Of a stretch of DNA of 64,000 nt, positions 37,501-48,382 are shown piece after piece (the first letter of the stretch is position 1; each line of letters opens with the position of its first letter). Below the pieces are notes generated by a model that made no database searches, was not told the DNA's origin, and was given only the letters and a program-made list of their open reading frames with translations. The translations under genes were made by a program, and so were the position numbers. This stretch comes from Pyrocephalus nanus (taxonomy: Eukaryota > Chordata > Aves > Passeriformes > Tyrannidae): positions 46,150,425 through 46,214,424 of the forward strand of contig CM076266.1 of assembly GCA_038380795.1 (NCBI GenBank), given 5' to 3'.

Positions 37501-40500
37501 CTCTCCAAAGTGAGTTCTTCTCATCTGTGTAGCCTGACAGAGCCATTGCTACTACATTAAGGTTCAGATCACCTGATTTATGAAAAGCAATCAGTGAAAC
37601 AGTTAAGAACTTAAAAAAGTTAAGAACTTAAAGAAAAAAATCCAGTTAAAACTGTAATTGAAAGCATCCATTTAAAACACAATGTTTTGTCAGGATGCAA
37701 GACAAAATGCAGTAGAATTAACACTAGCTAAAATAAATGTGCATACACTGGTACGTATACACTTGTTTCTGCATTAAATGCCTCTGTTCAGGTAAGTTAA
37801 CATCTCTAAAAGTCACAAGCCCACGTTCACAACAGGCTCTTTATACTTTAAATAACATCACACTGGTTCTGGTATTTTGAAATAGCTATCAAAAAAGATT
37901 GTCATTATCATAAGTCATATCCTGAAGAAGTGAAAAACAGGATTGTATATCCAGCCATCACTTAACAGACCTAGCTGAGGGATGACAATGTTATATAGCA
38001 GTTTCAAGTTAAGAAGTTTCCTAAAAACATGAAACTATCTCATCTAAATATTAATTCTGTCAGAAAGTTCAATTTTATTCTTGAATTTGAAGATAGCATG
38101 TCTTCACTCTGAATCCCCCCAAGGAAAGTAGAGACAGACACTCATTCCCTCACCAGAAGGGGAAATATTAAAAATAAAGGAATCTTAACAGCTTATTTTG
38201 TCTTACCTACCCACTTTAGTGGCAAGATAGTCTTTCTAATTTAATAGAGAACACAGATGCAAAGCAGAGCTGTAGGAGGAATACTGGCAAGGTAACAGAA
38301 CAAAACCACTTCCATCTTCTGGCTCCAACGTCTTGACTTTTCCATCATACACTGCAACTCTTAACAAATATTACCCCAAACCAAATGTTTTCTGCAAATC
38401 CCAAACATTATGTTTTTATTATTCCACAGCCACCGCGCTGGCAATACAGCCCAACAGAAGCAGATTTACATGATATCTAGCCAAGAAGCAAATCCATTAA
38501 AGTAAAAGAATCCCACTAGTTCCGAACATATGTCCCTCTGGGGTTTGTATCAGTAGGAAATTCTGAAACATATGATCTATTTTAATTAGACAGTATGACA
38601 TGTGGTAGTCTGAGGAGTGAAATACCAGGATTGGCAGATTCTCAAGCTCCAATATAACTGCTTCAAGTAACAACTTTATAAGACAACAGGCATCTCTTCC
38701 ATACTATCTTCCAGACTATCTATGCTGTTAATAGGAAAAAAAAAATTATTCTGATATAGTGCCAAAATAAAACACACTAACCACAATACGCACCTTTTCC
38801 TGAGGAAGCCCCTTTATTTAGAATTTGTATTGCTCGCCGTATGTCCAAGTTGAAAAGTGCTACAGCAGCAGCTCGTTCCCAGTCTCCTTCCTGTTCCAAT
38901 GAATTTAGAAAAGGTTCCACATCTAAATCTGTTCCCTTCTTTATCCACCCACAGAGCTGCAAAGCCAAGTATCTCTCCTCACTCAGATATTGAATAATAT
39001 CTGCCTGTCTATCAGATCCACTCCTGCTGTGCCTGAGGTTCTCTGTTGTTCCTAGAAATGGGAAATAAGTTAAATTATGCTTAAATCACAATTTAAATCA
39101 CAATCACAACATGAGGCTTTCATTTCAATCATAACACAGAGTGCAAAACCTGAGTGTTATTTTTTAGTACTTCAAATTAATAGTGCTTACAACTCCACAG
39201 TAAGGAGCAGCATACACAAAATTATTTTTATCTGCTAAAAAAAAAAAAAATGCACCTAAACTTGACACACATTCCCCACTAAGTTTTTTTCCCCTTCTTC
39301 TACCTCTTGTTTCAGTTGACAGGGCTTTTCAGTACGTTCAAAATAAAAATACATAATACACAGTCAAGTACCTGCTCTACCAGTTTTCTTCTTAGCCAGC
39401 ATCAATGTGCTAGAAGCTTTCCCACCACTGAAGACTTATTTTTTGCTCCAAGGAGCATATATATTAATAAGTCATATAATGAATAGAGAAGATTCAAATA
39501 ATAGATTATACTAACAAAAACTTCAGTGAGCATGAGAGGCAGAATGTGATACACCAGGGGCGACTACCACTTCAGAACAGGACAGCTTATCTAAACACAG
39601 TTGTGCAAACGTACTTAATACATTAGCAGTAACTACAGTAAAGTCACAGTCCTAGAATTACATCCAGATGTGGAGCTTTGAAAAACGAAATAGTCTTGTG
39701 GGGAGCAAAAATTCTCAGTGCCACAGTCAAGACTCAAATGCTTGAAATAGTTCAAAGATTTACCTCTGAGGATATTATGCTTTAATGATTGCTGAACACT
39801 GAAAATTCTGGAAATTACTGTAATTTAAACTGTTAACTTATGTTATTAAAACACAAACAGAAATACTTTGTTTCAGTATTTATAAACAGCCTCTTTGAAC
39901 AATTATTAAAGATAGACCAATAAGTGGGTCATTCTGCAAACATGCTATAACAGAACTTAGCAAAATTACAATATTCTTACCCAAAGATGACTTCACAATT
40001 GATTTAATGCCAGCATAAACTAAGGGACCTTTGTTTCCTGTAAGTTTTTGATCCATATCTTCAGTATATTGCTTCATAAGTATTTTCATGTATAGGAAGC
40101 TTAATTTTGCCCAAGTGTTTTAAAAAGTGTTTTTAAAAATTTAATGTGCAAAGCGTTTGCAGCATGCTGCATTATATTTAAATTTTTTAATGCATTTCAT
40201 ATAAGTGGTTTACATACAAAGGTATAGTACTTCTTTAGGACAGAAACTACAGTAAAATAAAGGATATAATGCAGAGTGTACCAAAGCGATTTCAGCTGAG
40301 GATCTTCATTTCCAGCTAGGAGGTGATTTCTCCAAACTTGTTCAGTATCAAGACCATACCTTGACAGAGCTCTGAGCCGCATTTTCGTTGCTATGTCTTT
40401 TTCCAAGGAACTAGCCTTTCCTTCTTCTGTACATTCGTACAAATGTCGTCCACAAGCCCACATTAAGGATGTCACTGGACTCCATGCAAGAGAAATTCTT

Positions 40501-41564
40501 TCAAAAACTGTGAAGTCAGACATAGTCCTGTTGGGGGTCACTACTACCATTCGATTTTGACTTGTGGGATGCCAGGCAAATGAAGCAATGTAATTTTCAC
40601 AAGGTTGGACACTTCTTTCAATTATTGTTGGCTCAGTTTCATCTCCAATAGGGGTGGGAGTATGCTGCATGTCATACAGCCTAATGATGTTACTATCCCT
40701 TGTCAAAGTAGCTAACAGTCCAGTTCTTGTTGGACACCATGCAACTTTTGTTAAGGGTTTTGGTTGCTCTGTCAAGGTCAAAACAGGCTTTTCAAACTTC
40801 CTTAAATCCCATATGGCAACCTGACCTTCATAGAAGGAAGCTACACGATCATGGAAATAAGGATCAACAGTCACTCCCTGGACAGCCTTAGTGTTTACAA
40901 ATATTTTTTGGCTTGTGTTCCTCAGATCAAAGATAGCCAGATTTCGATGCATTCCAGCTAATAGCAGCTTCTGATCCCGTGGAAGCCAACAGAGAGAGAG
41001 ACAAGCATCATTCTGTCCTAATTCATACAGTGGCTTTGTTACCACCAGTCCTGATTCCGCATCGCCCGCTGAAAGTCTTACTTTCTCTGTAGCAACTGCA
41101 GTCTCTGGGGCATATTTGCTACTGATATCCCAGATCAGCACTGAAAAGTCAGCCCGATGTTTATCTAAGCCAGCAGCCAGCCAATTGCTATCCAGTGGAT
41201 TCCACGCCAGGGTATTACATTGCCGTGCATGTTTGGGAACAAACTCTTTGCCTATCAAATCTTTAGATTTCGAGTTGTGATCTTGACCAAGGCTGGTAAG
41301 TACCACTCGGCCATTGGCCTGTCCAACAGCAAGGAGACATTCGGGATCGTACTTGGGATACCAGGCCACACATTTCATGTAGGGTGTATCCGAGTTTATG
41401 GACAGCAGCGTAGCCGTAGTTTCCTCCGACAGCCGCAAGGACCCTGCCTTGAGCTCTGAACTCACAGCAGAGTCGATGTGATAAAGGCTCAGCTCCGAGT
41501 CACACACAACAAATCTGTCAACGTGGTGCGGGGCCCACAGAATATCAGGTTTGGAGCCACTCAT
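31461..41564 (-). CDS. MIOS: MIOS, GATOR2 complex subunit (complete, 10 coding exons)
   Basis: Minus-strand coding exons: 41564-40268, 40079-39981, 39051-38794, 37572-37403, 35542-35477, 34881-34723, 33998-33846, 32707-32503, 31905-31776 and 31557-31461. They sum to 2634 bases, 877 residues plus stop (human is about 875). The protein starts [20 protein letters not shown]. Residues 1 to about 400 are WD40 repeats (for example [18 protein letters not shown] and [20 protein letters not shown]). The middle is an alpha-solenoid, and from about 735 to the end is a cysteine/histidine zinc domain ([27 protein letters not shown]). MIOS works with WDR24, WDR59, SEH1L and SEC13 in GATOR2 at the lysosome, passing amino-acid signals to mTORC1. 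A longer GTG-initiated frame to 41585 exists, but the ATG at 41564 (A at -3) is the conserved start. Intron 1 (of the coding part) is AT-AC; the others are GT-AG. Confidence 0.96.
31776..31905 (-). CDS. MIOS: MIOS coding exon 9 (zinc domain)
   Basis: [20 protein letters not shown] then [20 protein letters not shown] and WF. C-x2-C-x3-H-x2-H ligands are visible. Acceptor TGTACAG|, donor TTCAG|GTAAGT. Confidence 0.95.
32503..32707 (-). CDS. MIOS: MIOS coding exon 8 (zinc domain start)
   Basis: [16 protein letters not shown] to [14 protein letters not shown]. Contains CxxC pairs CNFC, CPGC and CALC. Acceptor CTCTTTAG|, donor CCAG|GTACGA. Confidence 0.95.
33846..33998 (-). CDS. MIOS: MIOS coding exon 7
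   Basis: [20 protein letters not shown] to [10 protein letters not shown], 51 codons. Acceptor CTGCTTTAG|, donor CAG|GTAAAT. Confidence 0.94.
34723..34881 (-). CDS. MIOS: MIOS coding exon 6
   Basis: [20 protein letters not shown] to [10 protein letters not shown], 53 codons. Acceptor TTTTACAG|, donor CAG|GTTAGT. Confidence 0.94.
35477..35542 (-). CDS. MIOS: MIOS coding exon 5
   Basis: Twenty-two codons, [20 protein letters not shown] then AQ. Acceptor CCGAAG|, donor CAG|GTGAGT. Too short to show as a long open frame but clearly conserved. Confidence 0.93.
37403..37572 (-). CDS. MIOS: MIOS coding exon 4
   Basis: [20 protein letters not shown] to GSYDGVL. Acceptor AAATCAG|, donor TTTTG|GTGAGT, ending in phase 0. 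Confidence 0.95.
38794..39051 (-). CDS. MIOS: MIOS coding exon 3
   Basis: Residues about 466-551, including [17 protein letters not shown] and [20 protein letters not shown]. Acceptor TTTCTAG|, donor AAAAG|GTGCGT. Part of the alpha-solenoid. The first 20 residues diverge most from mammals. Confidence 0.94.
39981..40079 (-). CDS. MIOS: MIOS coding exon 2
   Basis: Completes F then [17 protein letters not shown] to IVKSSLG. Starts directly after the AC of the AT-AC intron and ends TTTGG|GTAAGA. Confidence 0.92.
40080..40267 (-). other. MIOS: MIOS U12-type AT-AC intron (188 bases)
   Basis: The minus-strand intron starts ATATCCTTT, exactly the minor-spliceosome 5' splice site, and ends AAAATAC. 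Joining CAT-T to TT-ATG-AAG gives [11 protein letters not shown], matching the vertebrate protein; no nearby GT-AG pair does. A branch-site-like TTCCTATAC (consensus TTCCTTAAC, two mismatches) lies about 11 bases before the 3' end, the usual U12 distance. If retained, the frame continues to a stop at about 40197, giving a 455-residue WD40-only product. Confidence 0.85.
40268..41564 (-). CDS. MIOS: MIOS coding exon 1 (WD40 region)
   Basis: Codons 1-432 plus one base, from [10 protein letters not shown] to KSLWYTLH. One large exon holding the whole N-terminal beta-propeller. Ends CTG-CAT-T| followed by ATATCCTTT. Confidence 0.95.
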
Positions 41565-41589
41565 GGTTGGGGTAAGCTCACGCACAACC

Positions 41590-42329
41590 TAAGCTCTGGT
41601 AAGAAGATTCAGGTGATATCCATGCATATGAAAACTGTCGAGAAAATAATTTTCAGGAACATTATCAAAACCCAAGTTCTTTTGCAATTTGGGTTCATCA
41701 CTAAACAAAAATATGAATGACTTTTAGCCGGGGGATTTAAGACGTAACACATTTCAGGCCCAAACCTTCAACATTCTCTGCATTACATAATTGTCCTCAC
41801 AGCACACTTTCCTAGCATGTACCTACTGAGACAGAACCAACACAGCCACGTACAAACTGATGACAACAGAATATGCTGTGTTTACAAAATCCACAGCAGT
41901 GTTAAGCAAGAAGACATTAACGAATATGGGATGTGGCACAATTCCTGGGTGGGATGACGGGAATGAGCCACTCCCTCAAACACCTAGAAGAGATTTTCTC
42001 TCCCTAATAGAAGGGCATTAGTTGACTAAAATTAGAGTCTGTCTGTTTTGTCTGAAGCCCGCTCCACAGCCTAGAAAGGCTTGCTGTCTTTGAAGATTTC
42101 TACAGAAATAAATGTACAGCTCCTGACGCCACCTCCTGCCCCAATGTAACCTTGTCTTCGTTTGTATCTGGCCCAGCAATATTCAAAAAGGTACATCACT
42201 GTTAAACTCCATCCACACTCTCAGTAGCTTCGTGCCCAGAATCACTCCGCATGCTCACCTACAAACAGACCCCACAAACGCCTTTTATAACTGAAAAGAG
42301 GGACGTGCTGGATTGGGAAGCATTCAAAG
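41590..42329 (-). other. MIOS: MIOS 5' UTR end and first intron (predicted)
   Basis: Upstream of the MIOS ATG, two minus-strand acceptors are possible: TTTTCTCGACAG| (exon from 41634) and GAGCTTAG| (exon from 41590). An intron therefore probably runs from here to a non-coding exon in the CpG island, where a donor GGTGG|GTGAGC is visible near 42490. The rest shows no gene or repeat that I recognise. Confidence 0.45.
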
Positions 42330-42830
42330 ACAGCGGTATTTACTTTCCCCGGGCCTGTGCGTGCCTGCCCGGCTCCTGCGACCTGTGAGAGGTGCAGGGG
42401 CGGCTCCACATCCCCTTCCCGGCAGGAGCCGGGACACTGCCACCCTCCTTTCCCTCCTGCCCACCTTCCCGGACGCGGCAGCTGCTCACCCACCCCGCAG
42501 GACCCTCCAGTTCCAGCACCACCTCCGCCGGGAAGGGGCGGGGGAGAAGGCGGCGACCCGGCGGCCGCGCCGCCCGAGCGGGAAGCGCAAGAAGCACGGG
42601 AAGCACGGGCAGGTTTCCGGTGGCGGGGGCGACGCGGAAGGAGCAGCACGGCGATCCCGGCGCGCGCGCGGCGGCGGGAAACGGGAAGGGGAAAGGGAAG
42701 CTCCGCCTGGCGCGGGGCGGGGCCGTGCGCGCACTTCCGGCCGCGAGCCGTGCTTTCCCATTGGCCGCGGGAGCCCCGCCCTCCCCGTGCGCTCCAGAGC
42801 TCCGGGATGGAGTAGGATGAGGGAATGCGG
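42330..42830. promoter_or_regulatory. MIOS: CpG island, MIOS promoter
   Basis: A dense CpG island with long spurious open frames on both strands. Motifs: ETS-type CTTCCGG at 42734-42740, next to GTGCGCGCAC (NRF1-like half sites), and an inverted CCAAT box (ATTGG) at 42760-42764. It lies about 800 bases upstream of the MIOS start. No plus-strand partner gene is recognised. Confidence 0.85.
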
Positions 42831-42884
42831 AGTTTCTGCACTCGGGCTGGTCCGGAACAGTCTGGAGGCAGTCCTGTGCCACGT

Positions 42885-42976
42885 GCTCTAGGATGACCCT
42901 GCCTGAGCACGGAGGTTGGACCAGATGACCCCCTGTGGTCCCTTCCAACCTGACCCACCTTGTGATTCTCTGACCT
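42885..42976 (+). mobile_element. CR1 LINE 3' tail
   Basis: GGAGGTTGGACCAGATGACC, then GTCCCTTCCAACCTGACCC and TTGTGATTCTCTGA: a short CR1 terminus in plus orientation beside the MIOS CpG island. Confidence 0.85.
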
Positions 42977-42979
42977 TAA

Positions 42980-43180
42980 AGACCATCCCGTTCCAGCCCC
43001 ACCCACCATGGGCAGGGACACCTTCCCCTAGGCCAGGCTGCTCAAAGCCACATCCAGTCTGGCCTTGGACACTTCCAGGGATGTGGCGTTCACAGCTTCT
43101 CTGGGCAATCTGTGCCAGTGTCTCACCACTCTCACAGTGTCAAATTTCTTCCTCATATTCATTCCAACCCTACCGTCTCT
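42980..43180 (-). mobile_element. CR1 LINE fragment, minus strand
   Basis: TTAAAGACCATCCCGTTCCA, CATGGGCAGGGACACCTTCC, CTCTGGGCAATCTGTGCCAG and AAATTTCTTCCTCATATTC are reverse CR1 3' region. It lies tail-to-tail with the plus-strand CR1 end just before it. Confidence 0.88.
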
Positions 43181-43224
43181 TTCTGGGGACCTACTCAAGT
43201 AGCCAAAGCATAGGGTTTGGGGAC

Positions 43225-43285
43225 TCCATATCATTTCCAGGAAGCCTATTCCAGTATTTGATTAAAGTCAGAGTAATAACGTTTT
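43225..43285 (-). mobile_element. CR1 LINE scrap, minus strand
   Basis: CAGGAAGCCTATTCCAGTAT followed by TTGATTAAAGTCAGAGTAA resembles the same reverse CR1 interval seen at 23930. A short, decayed fragment. Confidence 0.5.
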
Positions 43286-44869
43286 CTTACTTATAAACTA
43301 CCTGGAAAAAAAACTATATATATATATCCTTGCTCCTATATTATTAGAATTTCACAATCTGCTTTTCTACAAGCTGCAGAGTTGTAAATTTTAACCTTTT
43401 CTCCGTTTGTTTTTAATGCTCTTCAAACTTGTCTGAAATAAAAATTACAAGCTGAAGTATTAATTGGACAATTTCAAGTTCTCACTGAATAACTTCCTTC
43501 TTCATATAGAAATAACCTAATATTTGGTCTGGAAATATTCAAATGTCACACTTTTATTTATTTCTTAGTTCCTTATTTTAGCTGCTTTTCTTGTTTCTTT
43601 CTTTTCTCGGAAAAGAAATGAAATGCATACTCTTTGGCTTCCTCATTAAACATTTTCCTATTTTCTCTTTTGAATTACAGTAAATAATTTGTAATGGTCT
43701 TACCAGTGTTTTTATAGCTTTGCAAAACTTTTTAAAGAAAACGTCTGATAAAGCACTGTCCATCCGTGTTTTCAATAATCTCCCTGTGTTCAGTGCCTTC
43801 AATTTAAAAAATGTGGATGGAGTGGCTTTTAATATCATTTGTGTTAATGTCTGTTTTCTGTTTTTTCTTGTCTCTAAACATACTGGAGAATTTGTGTTAT
43901 CCAAAAAAACTACATTTTGTGTGTTAAATTTTCATGGAGTTTATTAATTTAAGCCACAAATGTGGTATAACCATACAACAACTAGTTGGCTTAGATTTCA
44001 TTCTGATAGTCCTTCATTTTAAAAGCTTTTTCCCCTATAAAACCAGCCTTTCCCCCTCCTTAATAATGATGATCTTTAGGTACTCAGCGGTTGTTTTGAT
44101 AAATAAAAAAGGCCACAGCGTGTAGAAAAAAATAAGAGTAGTTCAAATAGAGTAGCCTATCATATATCAAAGGCAAAATTGGCAGCCTGTATTTTCATGC
44201 TTATCTCTTTCATTTTTCATCATTCCATTTCCTCTGCAACTGTTGAAGTGGGACATAGTGACATGTTCACATCTGTTTCAAATAATCACCTGCTGGTTCT
44301 TTTTATGACAAAGATGAAATTCAGTTTGTATGTTCCTAACATTTTTCCATGGGAAAGTATGGGAGTTTAGTTTATGAGTTTAGCTAATATTTGCAATAAT
44401 CACATTATCTGTCTTTGATTTTTAGAGTAAGTTTTTTAGGTACTAGCAAATCAGCAGCTGAAGCATCTGAGATCTCCTTTCTTGAGTCCTAATGATGGTC
44501 CAAATACATTATTAACATGTACACAAACTACAGAGGGGTTATTTCCTGTGTCTCTGGCACAAGAGAGATTCAGAGAAATTTAGAAATGAAAAATTGTATT
44601 TTGAACCAGTAAATGCTGTTACTCCAGTGACAAGTACAAAGCAAGTTAATAGAAAGATGAGCTATTTAATTTTTCAGGATGTACAAGATTTTTGGAGCCA
44701 CAAAATGGCAACACAACAGATGCTGTACTGTCTGCACATGAAAACTTTGGTCATCTTTGCTTTAGGCTGTTAGTGAAGTAAAACATTTTGCAAAAATTAT
44801 TCTAAAGTGGAATTGTGGATGGTTTGGGGGGGGGAGTGTTATGAGTTTGGCTTTCTTTAAAGACAACAG

Positions 44870-44929
44870 GGTGAGCCTGGTCCAGAAGGGAATTGTGGAA
44901 TTTCAGGAACTAGACTGCCAGGAAGTAAA
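44870..44929 (+). pseudogene. Isolated collagen-like exon (Gly-X-Y), origin unclear
   Basis: Sixty bases that read GEPGPEGNCGISGTRLPGSK in the plus strand, with Gly at every third position up to GTR, then a shortened step (TRLP between glycines). They are preceded by an acceptor-like CTTTCTTTAAAGACAACAG| and followed by a weak donor-like |GTGAAT; the frame otherwise stops at once. Fibril-associated collagen exons look like this: start at a Gly codon, end on a whole triplet. No neighbouring collagen exon is found within several kilobases, and it lies about 7 kb 5' of the COL28A1 signal-peptide exon, which is the wrong order for that gene. Probably a displaced or duplicated exon copy, but a chance Gly-rich frame cannot be excluded. 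Confidence 0.45.
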
Positions 44930-46694
44930 GTGAATCTATTTTCAACAATTACTATTTTAATATTTGCTCACTTTTCTTGCAAATATGAGTAATAATTTAC
45001 TTCAAAACTAATGCAAAACATTTCTCAGGTCAGTATTACGTGTGTTCCTAAGTGGCACAACAGGACTGTCATTTCAATTTTCTGACAGCTCAACTGTACT
45101 TATTTCAGCAGATTAGTCTACCTTGCTGGTACACTCACTGATCACTTTTAACTTTCATTGATTTTGGATTACTCAGAAGATCTGTGTGTCAGGTACTGGT
45201 GCCCACAGTCTGTATATCCAAAAGATAGGAATGTATGAAACAAGTATTTAGTTTCTCAGGATCAGGTAAGAACTAAGAGGTAAAACCAGTTTGTTCTTCC
45301 AGGAGATATCCTCTCTCCTTGAAGCCTTGTATTGCAGTCTTTTAACCTCTCAGTCTCTAGCTTTCACCTTCTATTAGAAAGACACAGCTGTTTTGCCCAG
45401 ACAGTAGCCTCATTTACCAGGTGTGTACAGATTAAATGACAATTGAGTCACCCAGTATCATTACGTCATTGTGCATTATCATGTCGATACGCCAGAGGGC
45501 AGGATTTAGATAGCAGTAACATCTTTATAGGTTACATATTCAGCAATTAAATGAACCTTTTGATGCACTTCTTGCAATCTGGTTTTAAAAAGGCATGTAA
45601 TCATATTTAGTGTATGAATAACAATGGCACTGAATTAAGATGTATCTAGTATTAGGAACAATGATTTTAAAAAACCTTTTAAAATATTTACTTCAAATTG
45701 CATCTATTAGTGATGTCTCCTAGCCAGAGAAAAACATTTTCCATACTTTATAATAATTATTGTCATTCTTATTGAGTGAAGAGCACATTGGGGTAAAAAA
45801 TGTAAATTTAAAGCAGTGAGTTTTGATTGATATCATCAACCGAACTGATCTATAGTGAAAGTCATTTGACACTTTACATTCATGTACTCTAAAATAGTCA
45901 CCTTCTTTCATACTTTTATAGATCTGTATCACATTCACATTCAGTTGTGGTTTTCAAGCAACAGAATCATAATTTGCTTTGTCTTCATACAGAAACTATC
46001 TTTTGTCTTTGTCAAGTCTCTCTTTTTATTTCTTCTTTACTATTTTTGAGTTGCAGTAATGAGAATAGCAGGAAATATTCAAGAAAGGCAGGTATGTACC
46101 AGGAAAGAAAGCCAATACATGACTTTTTCCAGTAGAAGAGATGAGTTAGCGTGAATACAGGAGCTGAAGTCTTTTAACATGAAATTCACAAGCAACATAA
46201 AATGAGTTTTACATAAAAACTTCATATTGCAGACCAAAGCTTTAGTGTGGTCATGTAATGGGTGCATTTAGACAGATTCAATAGTCGTGGGAGCTGTAGG
46301 CACTGAGCATCTGGTGCAGGGCAGCCATTGGAACACTGATGTACCTAAAAAGCTTTGCAGGAAGTATTAGTGTTAAAAACAATGCTGTAAATCTGGAGTC
46401 AGAACTTCCATCAGATGTGATTTCTAAGTGAGTACAAAGGTACTAAAATATATACTGACAAGACTAGTGAAAAAAGAAAGCTTTGAACTGTAAATCAACA
46501 GTCCTGTAATGGAACTGTCAAGATTCTTACTGCACTTGCAAAGCACAGTAAGTAGTGAAGAAGAGCTTAGGCTGTATCCAGAGACCAGTTACACACAACA
46601 TGCATCAGATTTACAGATTTTTCTAGTCAGAAAAATAAAACCAAACTTGACCTCATTGCTATCCAAATATTGGATGTTTGTCAGAACTACCAGG

Positions 46695-46717
46695 TTATAT
46701 ATATATATATATATATT
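46695..46717. repeat. (TA)n microsatellite
   Basis: About 11 uninterrupted TA units. Confidence 0.95.
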
Positions 46718-47435
46718 TGACCAGTCAAATTGTTATGTCTAAAAATCACAAATGTTAACATTTTCTGATCTCTGCCAGATGATAGTCTAGAAAAAAAAAA
46801 AAAGTGAGAAATCTTTGAAAACATCTGGAAATCCATTCACTCAGTTCTGTTTTGGCACATATCAGCAGATAAACCTTGCTGACTGCTGGAAAAAGCATTC
46901 TTCCATAGATGATGATCCAATAGGCTGTCTACAAGTCTTGATCTATGCCTGCAAAAGGGTAAGAATAAGTATGTAGAGAGTATGAATGATCCATGTGACT
47001 AATTTGCTGCTAATGAAATGCTTAATCATCACCATTGTCTCTAATCCAATAGAGGCTGGATGCTGCCAGTAATTATAATTTATAGCATTAACAGATATTT
47101 AGTATAAAATATTGTATTCCATTGAAACTCTTTAGGCAACATTTACTTAATGAAGACAGTTAATCTCAATGAAGATGACACATGTCTGACAGGAGATGAT
47201 GTAGAGGTTTCTAGGAAGGAGGCCTTTCAGGAGCAGGCTGCATCTGTTGGGCCAGTGAATCCTTCCTCACTTGAATTGGGGAAAGAGTGTGAGCAATGGT
47301 TGCAGGTATGATGTTTTTCTGTCAACAGCATGTTCCTTCAGTACATTTCATGTTAACAGACCTTGCACAGACAGTTCTGTGTAGGAATGGTACTGTGTAC
47401 AGTCATATGGCAGAGGTACAGCTCTCACATGCAGC

Positions 47436-47984
47436 TGTCATGACTAAACCCCAGCCAGCAACTAAACACTGCACAGCCTCTTCTCACTCCCCACCCCCAA
47501 CAGGATGAAGGTAAGAGAATTGGAAGGGCAAAAGTGAGAAAACACATGCGTTGAGATAAGAACAGTTAGACAACTGAAAAAAAACCAATAACAATGTAAT
47601 GAAAAGGAAAATAACAAAAAGAGAAACAAACCCCAGAAAGGCAAGTGATGCAAATGAAAAGAATTACTCACCACCAGCTGGCACATGCCATGCCAGTCCC
47701 TGAGCAGTGACACCCCCCCCCCCAGACAACCTTCCCCCAGCTTTATATGCTAATCATGACACCATATGGTCTGGGATATCCCTTGGGTCAGCTGGGGTCA
47801 GCTGCCATGGCTGTGTCCCTCCCAACTCCTTATGCACCCCCTGCTTCGGTGGGGTGAGGAGCATAAAATGGCTTGATTCTGTGCAAACACTGAACTATCT
47901 GCACTGTTTCCTCCATGAATCCGGATCATCCCCATACCAGCTATTGTGGGGAAAATTAATTCTGCCCCAGCCAAAACCAGTACA
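47436..47984 (-). mobile_element. Solo LTR of an avian ERVL-type endogenous retrovirus
   Basis: On the minus strand it begins TGTACTGGTTTTGGCTGGGG, with AATTTTCCCCACAATAGCTG and CTGGTATGGGG, and ends with GTTGCTGGCTGGGGTTTAGT then CATGACA, the hallmark ends of a widespread avian ERVL LTR. The length (about 550) fits a solo LTR. No gag, pol or env sequence is adjacent. Flanking 5-mers (GCAGC left, CAAAC right) are only partly alike, so the target duplication has decayed or the ends are off by a few bases. Confidence 0.85.
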
Positions 47985-48382
47985 CAAACAGATTAGTGTT
48001 ATCTCCATCTTTACTAAGAGTTAAGACCTCTCTGAGTTCTTCCATATGCTGTCATACTCAGGCTCACAGCTCACATGAAGAGATTATGGGTGTTTGCAAA
48101 GGTGGATTTCTTGCTGAATGTCTCTTTAAAAAGGGATACATCCTTGGAGAAGCAGAAAGTGAGGTCTTAAGGAAATGTGTAGTCTATCAATAGAGGAGAC
48201 CTTGCTCCCAGGCTAGATGAAGGATGTTTTTACTGATCTGGATGAAGATACTTTTTTTAGGTTCACTGCTTTATTTTTTTGCCCTCTATTCTTCCCCCCC
48301 CTGTTCTTTCCCCTTCGCCAAAATTTTAATGAAATCAGCAGGAAATGTAGTCTGCTTACTTAAAGATTCCTAGTTAGCATAT

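Larger units (their letters stand above)
43290..47435. other. MIOS/COL28A1 intergenic region, left part
   Basis: AT-rich sequence. Apart from the collagen-like exon at 44870-44929 and a (TA)n run at 46695-46717, I see no gene, RNA or named repeat. Confidence 0.6.

Noticed and set aside
41565..41585. N-terminal extension of MIOS (MRELTPT)
   Set aside because: It depends on a GTG start; the ATG at 41564 gives the conserved MSG start with A at -3.
42242..43021. 259-codon minus-strand frame, with others up to 202 codons
   Set aside because: GC-rich CpG-island translation that runs into CR1 sequence; no conserved motif and compositionally biased.
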